Source: Sorghum bicolor
Taxonomy: Eukaryota > Streptophyta > Magnoliopsida > Poales > Poaceae
DNA length: 64,000 bases
Direction of reading: 5' to 3'
Assembly: GCF_000003195.3 (NCBI RefSeq)
Contig: NC_012873.2
Coordinates: 42,092,061-42,156,060, forward strand
The notes under the pieces were generated by a model that saw only the letters and a list, made by a program, of their open reading frames with translations, did not search any database and had not been told where the DNA came from. The stretch's first letter is position 1. Every line of letters begins with the position of its first letter. Below are positions 32,640 through 45,100 of the stretch, one piece after another. The position numbers were made by a program, and so were the translations under genes.

Positions 32640-33154
32640 ACTCATCATGAGGGCACTCCCAATGATGTAGTTTTTGTAGGTAGTAATTTTTATAGAAAAT
32701 ATATATAGAACTATGATCCCAATAAATAGTTTTTATTTAATATTTTTTTACCCAATCATATTCATTCTCTCTTCATTTTTAACCAATCATATCACTTTAT
32801 GTCTTGAATTTTGTGTAGATATGGTTTTTAATTTAAACTCGATTTCTCTAATTTTTGCTCTCTTTCTTCAATAAATCTCTTGCCACATCAACAAAATATT
32901 TAAATAACATTATAATTATAATTAATGTCTATAGAAATTAGTTTTTACGAGTGTCACGATTCCTCGACACGAGCGTTGTCGTTATTTCTGGTGGGCCCCG
33001 TCGTGCATGTACCCACGTGTCATCCAATGACGCCGTTCTGTGCCGTCCCATCTGGCCTCCTTTCTCCAAGCACTTCATAGAGCTGCAGGCTGCAGCTGCC
33101 CACTACCGCACGGTGCGGCCTCGCCGAGAAAGCACCACCATCGCTCCGGTCCCC
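32640..33154 (+). promoter_or_regulatory. Putative promoter and leader of the MORC gene
   Basis: AT-rich to about 32945, then abruptly GC-rich up to the start codon. No clear TATA box is placed by me. An in-frame upstream ATG at 32951 would add 68 residues lacking family similarity and probably belongs to the leader. Confidence 0.35.
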
Positions 33155-36100
33155 ATGGCCCCCACCGCTGTGGATCCCGGTCCCACCGGCCACCTCTTAG
33201 CGCCTGCGGCGGCGCCGGTTGTCGTGGCTGGAGGAGGGGATGGCGGTGATGGACCGCTGGAGGTGGTGATCAATGTGAGCAGCAGCGACACCGACTCCGA
33301 TGCCCCCGGCGCCGGGGCTGGGAAGAGGTCGCGGCCAGTGGCGGGACGAGGTGGCGGCAGGGATCGAGAGGAAAAGAAGGCCAGGATCCTGGCCGCTGCC
33401 GCCACGGTCCCAGCCGGCTTCCTGGAGCCGCTCCCGCCACCACCGCGGGTGAAGTTACTGCCCCCGCCGGCGCCGGGAAGGAGCGTAACGAAGCAGTTCT
33501 GGAAGGCCGGAGACTATGTTGGCAAGTCGGATCACCTGCTTGCGGTCGAGCATTCTGGTAACAGCTCGCAACATTATCGGCATCATTGTTCCCTCCGATG
33601 GGTGGCGAAGAAAAGTCTACTGTAGTAGGAGCTGGGCTACTGAGCTGCGTGTCGTTTTTTCGACAAAATAACTAAAAAATAAAGAATGTGTTTGTCTATT
33701 CCTTCTTGGATATTCTTCTGAGCATGCACATATTTTGTCATGACACGCTCTGATCTGAAACTCGTGTGTGTGATCTTGTATCCTTTATTTATAGCTTACC
33801 TTCCATATGACCTTACCATATTCAGTTGTTCTGTCTTTGCTATCGTCAGATTCTGGAATGGATCATGTTCGTGTGCATCCCAAATTTCTACATTCCAACG
33901 CGACAAGCCACAAGTGGGCACTAGGAGGTATCTTCCATTTCAAGCGTGCGCAAACAAGGAGGCATTTTGTTTTTTTTTTTCTCCCTTGCCTTGTTGGCTA
34001 TAACTGTTGCTTGATTATGATGCCCTGGTTGATTTCACAGCTTTTGCCGAGCTGCTGGACAACTCTCTTGACGAAGTATGTGTGCTTGAAGATTCAATTT
34101 CTTCAGGTTTGAGGTGTTGTTCTTGGGGCCTTGTGTGCTTACCTCGTGGATGTTTGTTTGCAAGGTTGTGAACGGAGCGACATATGTTCACATTGACATG
34201 ATGGAAAGTAAGAAGGATGGAACTCGAATGCTGCTTGTTGAAGGTGCGAGGAAACCATCCCATCTTGTATGGATGACTTGGCATGCTTTCATGAACTGAT
34301 TGCAGAAGTTCCTTTTAAGAATATATTGGATGAAATTCATAGCATGCTTTTCTACTAGATTTGATTGTAAAAACTTTTCTATCCTTCACTCCAAAAGTAA
34401 ATCACAGTGTCATAGGATCCTAGCATTTTCTTTTTCACAAAAATGTGTTTCTGAAGGTTACAGATGTAGTGATAACGTTGCGCATCATTGTCTATCTCCT
34501 ACCTTGTTTAATTTCATTCTGAATTGTTGACAGACAATGGTGGGGGGATGAACCCAGATAAGATGCGTCATTGTATGTCCTTGGGTTATTCTGCAAAGAG
34601 CAAAGTCAAGAATACCATTGGACAATGTAAGTTTATTGTTTCGAATCCTGTTTGTTATCTTCTGACCACAACACAACACAGAGATTCAGTTTGCTTACCC
34701 TGCTTCTTTGCAGATGGAAATGGTTTTAAGACAAGTACGATGAGACTTGGTGCTGATGTCTTAGTGTTTTCACGTAGTCGTGGTATTAAAGGAACAAGGT
34801 TGTCTTCATTACCTTGAAATATGGTAGAAGTGTATCTTTCTTATTAATAAGTTTGTGTTGCCATGCACACTGGCCATCCCTGCCATATGTCGATTTCATG
34901 TACCTGCAATAAAACATTGTTAACCTTGACAAGATTAGTTAGCTCGACCATGCTGAATTTACCATTAGAGTTTTCATAACAAGCAGGCTATACATTTCAC
35001 TTCAACTATGCTCTTTATAAGATTTCTTGATTCATTTTCCTTGCAAAGCCGGCAATGACATTTACCCTCACTTTTGTTCGCATGAAGGCCTACACAAAGC
35101 GTTGGGATGCTATCATACACTTTCCTAAGGAGCACCAACAAAGAAGATATAATTGTTCCTATGGTAGGCTTGATTTCACCATTGCTTTATTGCCTGCATC
35201 ATCTTTATGTTACTGATATTTTTTATTGCTGTAATAGTGGTTTCTTTTGTCAAATCTTTAACTTTGAGCTAGATGATTTTGTTTTGTCAAATATGAATAG
35301 TTTACTATGTGATTGGGACACCGCCAAGTTTGGGTTCAGACAAAATGATATCATGAGGAAACCAATGTGGATGGATTATTCTTGCATCACTTATTGAGGG
35401 TGTAGAAATATGTAACTAAATGTTCCAAATGTAATTAAACATCTGAACCAATCCTTTTAAGTGAAGAGTGCAAGCAGGGTTGTCACATGTGCATAGTGTG
35501 TGGGGATGAGCTGTAATGGCATGTCGAAAAGTTAATTAATAGGATTTATGCATTTCTTAGTTGTATCAAGGCCTTGTCATCCATCTTTCTGCCACATTTA
35601 TATATAAAATAGCTATATCAAGGCCTTGTCATCCATCTTGCTGCCACATAAGGGCCTGTTTCGGTCTGTTCCACTCTAAAACTTCACAGTGGGTAGGTTC
35701 GAGAGGTGTACCAGTTTGTGATGGAGGGAATGGACCTAGTCACTTGGATGACAAGGCAGCAGAGCATAGGAAGAGTGACGAGCTTGGCAACCAACACTGC
35801 TGTGCAGCTGTTCAAGCAACTGAAGTGGGCAAGCCAACAGAGAGCGTGTGCCTTGGAGATGGTGAGCCAACTGGATCTGGTCCAAACTCCATCGGCACTG
35901 AGTTTGACGCACACGTTGCCACCCTGTGTGCCCTGGTCAGCGAGTGGCTGCGGTCCTGCATCAGCATTGTGACTTTGCAGATGGAAGTGAAGCGATGCTG
36001 ACAGGTGGTTCCTCAGTGGCAAGGAGGAGTGCTGGCTCGGTCAACGGTGGGCGATGCGAAATAGGTTAGGGGCGCTTAGGCGATTTTTCAATAATACTAA

Positions 36101-39100
36101 GTGCGAAATAGGATCGTGGAGCAGCTCCTTGCTTGCTTCACCAAAATGAACTAGGAGGCTTCCAGTTCTATGATGCTGCCTGCTCCAGAAATCGGTGGAG
36201 TTGTGGTGTTTACGCTCTTGGGAGGGACTCATGGAGTAGAGCAGTCCAAACAGGCCCTAACTTGTGTCTTCATTTTTTTCGGTATAAAATGATGAAGTTA
36301 GTAAACTGGACATGAGCTTTCATTAATGCAGTGATGCTTGTACATAAACCTTGCAGATCGACTATGAAAAAGAAAAAGAATGGAAAAGGAAGGCACGGAC
36401 AACATTGACTGATTGGTGTATGAGCTTAGAGACGATAATACAATGGTCTCCTTATTCCACAGAAGCAGAACTGATTCAGGAGGTATAGCGGATATAATTT
36501 GATGGCTGTAAATGTAGTTGTATTTTCAACTATTTGAGGCTTCCAATTGCCATGATTTCTGCTTTGGGAATAGTTGGAGGAATGAAGTGTATACACTCAT
36601 TTCCAAATGGAGGCATTTATGTGTTCTTGATGTCTGTATGCTGCTTATATGTAGTTTGGCTCCATAGGGGAACAAGGAACTCGAATTATTATATACAATC
36701 TGTGGGAGGATGATGAAGGAGAGCTGGAGCTTGATTTTGATGCTGACGCAAATGTAAGTGTCATACTAGTAAATAATTACTCCCTCCATCCCAAATTGTA
36801 AGTCATTCCAAGAATCTTGGAGAGTCAAACTTTTCTAATTTTGACCAAATTTATATGATAAAATAATAATTATTATGATACCAACTAAGTATCATTAGAT
36901 TCTTCCTTAATTATATTTTCATAGTATACTCACTTTACGTTACAAATCTTAGTATTTCTCTATAAATTTGGTCAAACGTGCAAATGCTTTGACTCTCCAA
37001 GATTCTTGGAATGACTTACAATTTGGGATGGAGGGAGTAGTTCCTATTGGCACAAATGTTGTCTGCTATCTTATTGATGTTCATATTGCAGGATATTCAG
37101 ATTAGAGGTGTTAACAGAGATCAGAACAAAATCCAGAAGGCAAATCAGTTTCCAAACTCCAGACACTTCTTTACTTATAGACATTCTCTAAGGGTAAGTT
37201 TTAGATGTACTTATGCATATGTGCCAGTCAGTTCTGTATTCTGTGGAGCAGTTATTCCAGTTGTGTCCCAATCAATATTTGGTTCATGACTGTTAGACAA
37301 CATGACTGAATATTTGGTCCACTGTATAGCATTTTACTGCACTGTGCAAGCAGTGACAAAGGAAATTGGGAAATTTTATATGAAAGAGCAAATCATGAAC
37401 TGAAATCAGTGATGTAGTTCTGTAAACCCTAAATATTGATTCTTTTGTGCAGAGTTATGCATCAATTTTATATCTTCGACTCCCGGATAACTTCAAAATG
37501 ATTTTACGGGGAAAAAAGATTGAACACCATAATATTATCAATGATCTCATGCTAAAGAAGCAACTTAATTATAAGCCAACAGTGTGCGATGGACTTCCAA
37601 AGGATATGCATGTAAGCCAATGAGCTTTGTCTCACAGCTTTCTGTATAACGATGCATGTGCATTGATCTCATAACATGTTATGTTCCCTCATCTCTCAAA
37701 TTTTCAGATGGCAGCTAAGGTGACAATTGGTTTTGTTAAAGATGCGAGACAACATATTGATATTCAAGGGTTTAATGTTTACCACAAGAATCGCCTAATA
37801 AAGGTATTGTGTTAGAAATGTCATGTGTGATGTTTTTTTAAAAAAAATAACAGGGGAGACCCGCTGCTGAAGTAGTTTAAATAGGGGGAAAAAGGTACCA
37901 AAATTTTCTCAATGAAAATATTTTCTTTGCATTTTTTTCAGTTTGCAGAATGACTTCCTGTGTGCACAGAGATTACAAAATTCATAGCTAAGTAGTGGAT
38001 GGTTCAGTGTGTATTTGCATGAGCAGGCACCATTATGCTTCCTTACTTAAAGGCCTATAGTTAACCTTTTTTTGTCATTTTGTTTCTTAGTGTGTAATGC
38101 CAGGTACTTGTTAAGAATGTTCATGTGATCATTTTAGGCAAAATTTTCTGCAACTTGTAAAATGTTTTTAAGAATTTATGATTAGTATATTTATTTCTTT
38201 TAGCCTTTTTGGAGAGTATGGACTGCTGCTGGAAGTGGTGGCCGTGGTATCATAGGTATGAAATCTTGTTGCCTTTTTCATTTTAGGGTATGGTATTTTG
38301 GTATGTCTGTGATCGTTCTTGTATGCAGGTGTACTTGAAGTAAATTTTGTAGAACCAGCTCATGACAAGCAGGACTTTGAACGCACAAATTGCCTTGCAA
38401 GACTCGAAGCACGATTAAACCGAATGCAGAAGAAATATTGGTCTGTTTTGTTGTCAGTGAGCAATTGCCGTTCTGTGGCCAACTAGCTCATGCTGTAGAA
38501 AATCTGTCTAATCTTAGTATGCATTTTTTTTCAAGGTCTGACAATCGCCACCGAATCGGCTATGGCACCAATGATGCTAGCACAGATTCTGGAAAAGGGG
38601 AAAGAGGTAGGTTAATGTTCTTGTTTTGTGCATTTAGTTGGTGTGGATGGGTGCATGTTTTATTTTTATTCTGAGATAATCAATAACCTAATAAACAAAG
38701 TGGTTCGGAAAGATGCAGATGGGTGCATGTTTTATTTTTATCATGAGATAATCAATAACCTAATAAACAAAGTGGTTCGGAAAGTCTCAAAGGCATGGAT
38801 ATCTTTCTGGATCACTTCCACTCACCACGTTTCGCCTGTCCTAAACATCAGCCAAAGTGGTTACTTTGAGGTGTTACCATCTATAGTCATTTGCATTCTG
38901 CATCTTCATGACACAAACATGCAAAACTGGTTTTCCCTAAATTCACTTGGTTTCATACCAGTGGAATACCAAATGATCATCATGTAGCATCACCAAATAG
39001 TTTTTGACATTTCTGTTACACACCAACGAATTTATTCAATATACAATGCAAGAGTACCAATGGTACCAATACATGATGTACCAAATCTCAAGTTATAACT

Positions 39101-42100
39101 TTGGTGCCTCTTGTTCTGTTTCCATGGACTGTAAAAAAGGCTCAAATATTGGTCACTGACTCGCTGCCCTTGGAGAAAATGTAATATCAAAAGCTTAGCA
39201 TTATGTAAATAGTAGATATGCAGCACCTTTTCTCTCATCTGGATGATGATACAATATCCTTTAACAACGGACCTCTCTCATCTAGATGATGATACAATAT
39301 CCTTTAACAACGTGTGTTGTGGCAAGACAAGTATGGTTCAGATTGTCCAATCCTTTGGACCTTAGCAGATTCAGTCCCTTGACAAAATGAACGGAGCTTT
39401 GCAGATTGTTGGCGCAAGACGATGAGAAGAGTTAAAGAGGAGCTAAAAAAAGGAGTGAACACTCTAATTTTACTAGGCGCCTAGATTATATGGAAGGGCT
39501 TTGCTATGGTACACTCAAATAACTGTGGACCGTTGATCTCGATGTTAATTATCACATATTACCTTCTATGAAGTAATAGGACACATATAGAAAATATCTT
39601 CCTATTAGATCTAATATGCATGCATAATCTAACTTTCCTATATGTTGTACATGATAAGATCTAGAGTTTTTATATAACTTGGACAATGGTACACATGCGT
39701 CCTGCACACATGCAGACGTATTTTATACGTATAGTTGTATTTAGAACTAATACAAAAATCTTTGTCTTTATACTACGTGTTACCTTTTAAATGAAACAAG
39801 GTAGGTCTAATTTATTTTTTAATTAATTAATGTAACATATCTTTTATGAACATAATTTGTTCTTTTTCATAAAAAGTGATAACCGAGTTGCATATATTAA
39901 TGTGCTATTAGGAAAAAATAATTATGCACATATAGAGATTTAAAATATAAATATATAACACACATAGATAAAAAAACTCATAAAAAATAAGGATATTGTC
40001 ATTACCCATAATCGATTGTAAACACATAAAAGGAAGGATATTGCCGTGGGCATGAATAAAGAAGCGGGGTCATGCACGCCTGTGCCTATGCATGCCATGA
40101 TGAGAGGGATTTGAGAATATATTCCATTTTTAAGGTCACTTAATCAATAAATTAATTAAAAAATTCTCAAAAATCAACGGCTCAGATTTATTTGAGGTAT
40201 TACCTCATATTAAGTAAAGAGAGTACCATAGCATTGCCCTATATGGAAACATAGGAAAGCATTTGTGTTTGAGGGGGCATCTCCTTCGGTTAACACTATT
40301 TTGAATGAGCTGAAGGACGAGCACAGCTTTTGGTGCATGGCTGGTGCGAAGAATCTGCAAGGGCTAGGACTTGCGATTGCAACCTAGGTCAGATAGGTCT
40401 AGGTTGAGCCATGTTTGTTCGCTGTGTATGAATCATGAGACTGTGTAAAAGCCTCGCTCATATTTGGTCCCTGTATGAGTGAGGATCCTGTTGTTGGACT
40501 AAGTCAGTTTTTCCTCAATTGGGACATATAGCTCAGCTGATGATAATTTGCATGCAGGACTGTCACCACGTCCATATGGGATAGGTTCCAGGAAGTCAGG
40601 TTATTTGCAAAGGATCAGAAGTGCTGACAGAACATCTTCAAAAACAATATCCCAGCAGAGCGCTGAAAAATCTGCAAATACCATAAGACCTGAAAGATCA
40701 GTTTTGCATGGTTTATCAAATACAGGTGGTGGCAATACTGAGATTGCCAGCGCCCCATCCAGATCAACTTCCCCTATCCTAAGGACACCTGAAAAATCTT
40801 TTCGTAAAGTGAATACAAGTTCGCCACCTTCTCCCAGTGGAGTAAAACGAAGTGAGAGGATTGCTCTCAAATACCAGTCAAAGGTAGTTTCACTGCCCCT
40901 ACATTTTTTAACTCGAATATGCAGGATATCTGCTTTATTATGATTAAAGAAGAAAAATATGGTATAGAACTAGTTCAAACCCTTCCCACTGCTAGCATCT
41001 TTTGCTTAAACTGTACTTTTTTTTTTCAAAAACGCAGGAGAGCTGTGCATCATTATATTAAGAGCTTAAAGTGTACTCGGTGATTATTAAGTAAACCATG
41101 GCACATGCTTGCATGCCAGCGACCCAGCCAATCTTTCTATGCCTAACATATAGTCATGTGTTTGTTTCGTTCTGGATGGCAAGGGAAAGAAAATTGTTCA
41201 GAGATCTTGGTTGCTTTGGAGGGGCTAGAGGAGCTTAGTATGCTTTTTAATATATTTAGCCTGAATTTATGTTCCTAGACCTGAAAGCTTTGTGTACCTC
41301 ACTTTGCCCAGCATGCTGTGAGCTGTAAATGCAGGGCTGTTTGATATGATGCAAAGCCATAGTTCAGGACGAATGTAATTTGCTCTATGATGAATTTAGA
41401 CTAGGCTGTGTGATGTTCTCAACACAAATGAAACTATGGAAGGACGAAGCAGATTTTGTAAAGTATATCATATATTGAATAAAAAATTAAAGATCCTTTT
41501 TGAAAAGAAAATTTACTGTTGTTGCTCTGAATAAATACAGTAATGTCACTTGATCTGAAAATTTTATAGTTGTTTATGTAGTGGTACTGGCATAAACTGA
41601 TAACTAATAACTAATAGATCACTGGTTGCAATTTGCGAATTGATTTTGTTAATTCTTGAATTAGAAATTAATCATTTATCATATTTTCTTGTCTCTGCTT
41701 TCCAGGAATTAAATGTAATTCTCTCAAATAAAAAGGAAGTAAATGTAGCAACTAATGGAGACAGGGAATCCATTGTTGACCCTGAAGCTGTCATCAAGAA
41801 ATTGAAGGAAAAAAATTCATCGCTAGAGGAGAGGTACATATTAGAAATTTTTATCCACTTCTAATCACTCAAAATCTAGTCAGACCGTCCCCTTAACTTG
41901 GTTAAGTTTCACTTGTTGATTATTGTGTTCATCGTTAACCTCTCATGTATTAACGACATAACTTTGGCTACTACCTCCATTTCAAATTTAGTCTTTTTAG
42001 TTTTGTCCTAAGTCAAAACTTGGTTAACGATATTGCAAATGTTTGTGCATTTTTCTATAAACTTGGTTAAAACTAGAGATGTTTGACTTTTTTTGCGAGG

Positions 42101-45100
42101 AAAAGAGAGGCTCTTTTATTGCTCAGTATTCATATTACAATCTTGAGCAATAATTTGCTCGATACATGCGGGCACTGTGTGGCACCTAACGGCCGAACTA
42201 TTCGATCTCAGAGCCAGTTGTGCGAGCTCATGAGCAGCACGATTTCCCTCTTTCTCGTGTGGACTACTTTCCACTCAGACATGAGGCTCCCGGCCTGTCT
42301 TGCCTCCTCTGCTATTAGGCATAGCTGTCCTCGGTCCCTCGTTGAGTTCTTCAGTAGAGCCTGGACCGAGCTGCAGTCAGTCTCAAGCACTGCCGGGGTC
42401 TCAGATTCTTCAGCAGCATAGTGAAGCCCTTCCCTGGTGGCCAGCGCCTCCACTTCTTCAGCATCCCTGGCTCCAGGCACATCTCGCCAGGCAGCAAGGC
42501 AGACCGCAGCATTGCAGTCCCTGATGATGACCCCAATGCTCACAGCACCTGTCGATCTACAGAAAGCACCATCGACATTCACCTTCCACCATCCCAGATC
42601 AGGCCTCTTCCACGGGCATGTCTGTCATCTTGCCTTGGCCACCCGCCCTGCATACAAAGTACAGACTGGTTGTTTGCCAAAAGGGTCAGCTATATCTTTA
42701 TTTTGCCTGATATTACACAGTTCCGTCCAATAACGCTTAAGGAAACGAATGGACCCCTACCCCTCAATGGAGAGGCTGTGTGCTTCATGGGTGATATCGT
42801 TCCTCACTTGCCAGGTTCGCTACAGAAGCATCAGGCATCTTGCTCTCGTATCCCTTTCCGCCTGCATCAGAAAAAACCAGAAAATTGAGATGGTCAATAT
42901 TGAGGAACTGTTCCTCATCTGGCAACGTCCAGTGTTCTCTGATTGCCATACGAAGCTGACATGCATGATGGCAGCCGACCAGAGCATGGTTCAGCGACTC
43001 CACTCCCATACTCCCATCCCACATATTTCACAGGTTGTCCTTCTGGATTATACTTCTCCGGAATTTGTTCTGTTGTGTCGCTAGCCCATTGTTCATTATT
43101 TTCCATCCAAAAATTAGGATTTTGTGAGGAAGCAGTATCTTCCAGTATTCTTTCCAAATCGGCCGACCTTCAAGTTTGCAGATGTTGATTGGCCACTGCC
43201 ATGTTCCTCCATGTGGCGCTTCCGAGCCAAACGGTAGGTACTTTTCACAGTATAAAAACCATTGTTTTCATAATGCCAAGCAAAGAAATATCCTCAGCCG
43301 GTTCACTTGGCAGCCTAATTTTCATGATTTCCTGGACGTCTGCTGGCCAAAAAATCTGTTTATCATATCATCATTCCACTGCATATTTAGTTGGTCGATC
43401 AGCTGGTGCACCCACTTCAGACGGCAAGAAGCTTCTTCCCAATTGGTCTCAGATTCCAGACTTTATTCTCAAATGTAGCCCTTTTTCACCAACTCAAGAC
43501 CATGAACAATTGTCCGCCACGTGGGAGACTGATTCACTGGGAACACCATGCCCAGTAAATTTCCATTGTGATAATACTTAGCCTTCAGTACATTTTTTTT
43601 TTCGATAAAGAAAGCTTCATTAATTTCAGGATCGTTACATCGAGATGATACAATGACCTTGAAACACTTCCGGCCTCTGTATAGCAAAGATACACACAGC
43701 CTTATAAAAAAACTTAAAACAAAAAGATACACTAATAACACTCCATCCGAAGACTAGACTGCCACCCATGTGCCCGGGTAAAAAACTCCTTGGCCACTTG
43801 CGCCAATTGTTGAGATGCCGCTACAACCAAATCTTGTGAAGCTGGCTTCTGCAGGACAGCCCATGTACGCAGCCAATGTATAATCGAGTAGATAACCTGT
43901 AAGGGAGAACAAGTATGTTTCTTTTCAAAAACCAGGTCATTTCTACATAACCAAAGAGACCAACATGTAGCTGCTGCTCCTAGCAAGGTTAGCGATTTCA
44001 GTTCTTTACTTAGACCGCAGAGCCAAGAACCAAACATGTTTGAGACACTATGCGGTTGAGACAAGCCTGAAGCTGCTTGGATAACAGACCAGACAACACG
44101 AGCAAAACGACATTCAAAAAACAGGTGTTTAATTGTCTCATCTTTGTGACAAAAACAACACTGTTTGCTGCCATGCCAATTACGTTTAACTAAGTTGTCT
44201 TTGGTTAACACTACGCCTGTACGTAGATACCACAGAAATATCTTGATCTTCAAAGGAGCTTTAAGTTTCCACAAGCCTTTATTAATATTAGGAACATCAT
44301 TATGGATCATTGCTAGGTAATGAGATTTAACTGAGAACTGTCCATTAGGATGCAAGTTCCAGCGAAATTCATCTTCTTGCTGGCTTAACACAATATTCGT
44401 GATGCGTGGAAGTAAATTGTTCCAAGCCACTAATTTGTGTCCAATTAGATCTCTTCGCCAGGATAGAGTAGGTGGAGACGTGCTTAGCACTTCTGCTACA
44501 GTAGCCTGTTTATGCCGGGCTATGTTATAAAGACAAGGATATTGTTGACGCAGAGTTGACTGTCCTAACCACCTGTCTTCCCAGAATCTTACTTGTGATC
44601 CATCCTGAATTATGAAGGTCCCAAAACGCAGGAAATCTCGTTTAACCTTCATCAGACTGGCCCAAAAATGTGAATCTCCGTTCTTCCATTGAACTTGAGA
44701 AAGAGGCTTAGATCCCAAATATTTTTTACGTAGCATTTGTTGCCAAGTACCCTCAGTTGTGAGCAATTTGAAGAGCCACTTACTCAGAAGGGCCGTGTTC
44801 TGGATGTCTAAATTGTGAATTCCAAGTCCACCTTGGTTTTTGGGTTAACATAATATGTCCCATTTGGCTAATCTGTATTTTCGTTTTTGTTCATCACTTT
44901 GCCAAAAAAATCTTGACCTGAAGTAGTCTAGTTTCTTTAGAACTCCTTTTGGGATCGCAAAAAAGGACATCATATACATTGGTAAGCTGCTAAGCACCGA
45001 GTTAATCAGTGTCAAGCGCCCACCAGTTGACAAATGCTTTCCTTTCCAGCTGCTAAGTCTTTTTTCAAAACGTTCTTCTACTCTTTTCCAATCTGCATTT

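Noticed and set aside
32951..33154. An earlier in-frame ATG for the MORC gene
   Set aside because: The added 68 residues have no family similarity and the sequence looks like leader. The ATG at 33155 starts the low-complexity N-terminus.
35561..36001. A small plus-strand gene in MORC intron 7
   Set aside because: It overlaps a Harbinger-like MITE with clear TAA duplications and shows no known domain or splice context.
33155..41833. Treating the MORC locus as two genes or a truncated pseudogene
   Set aside because: All 20 exons keep phase, including across the 12.1 kb intron, and the coiled-coil C-terminus continues logically. The caveat is that no transcript evidence is available.
42421..42888. 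Plus-strand open frames at 42.3-43.6 kb
   Set aside because: They are shadows of the minus-strand LINE 2 RNase H and zinc-finger region.
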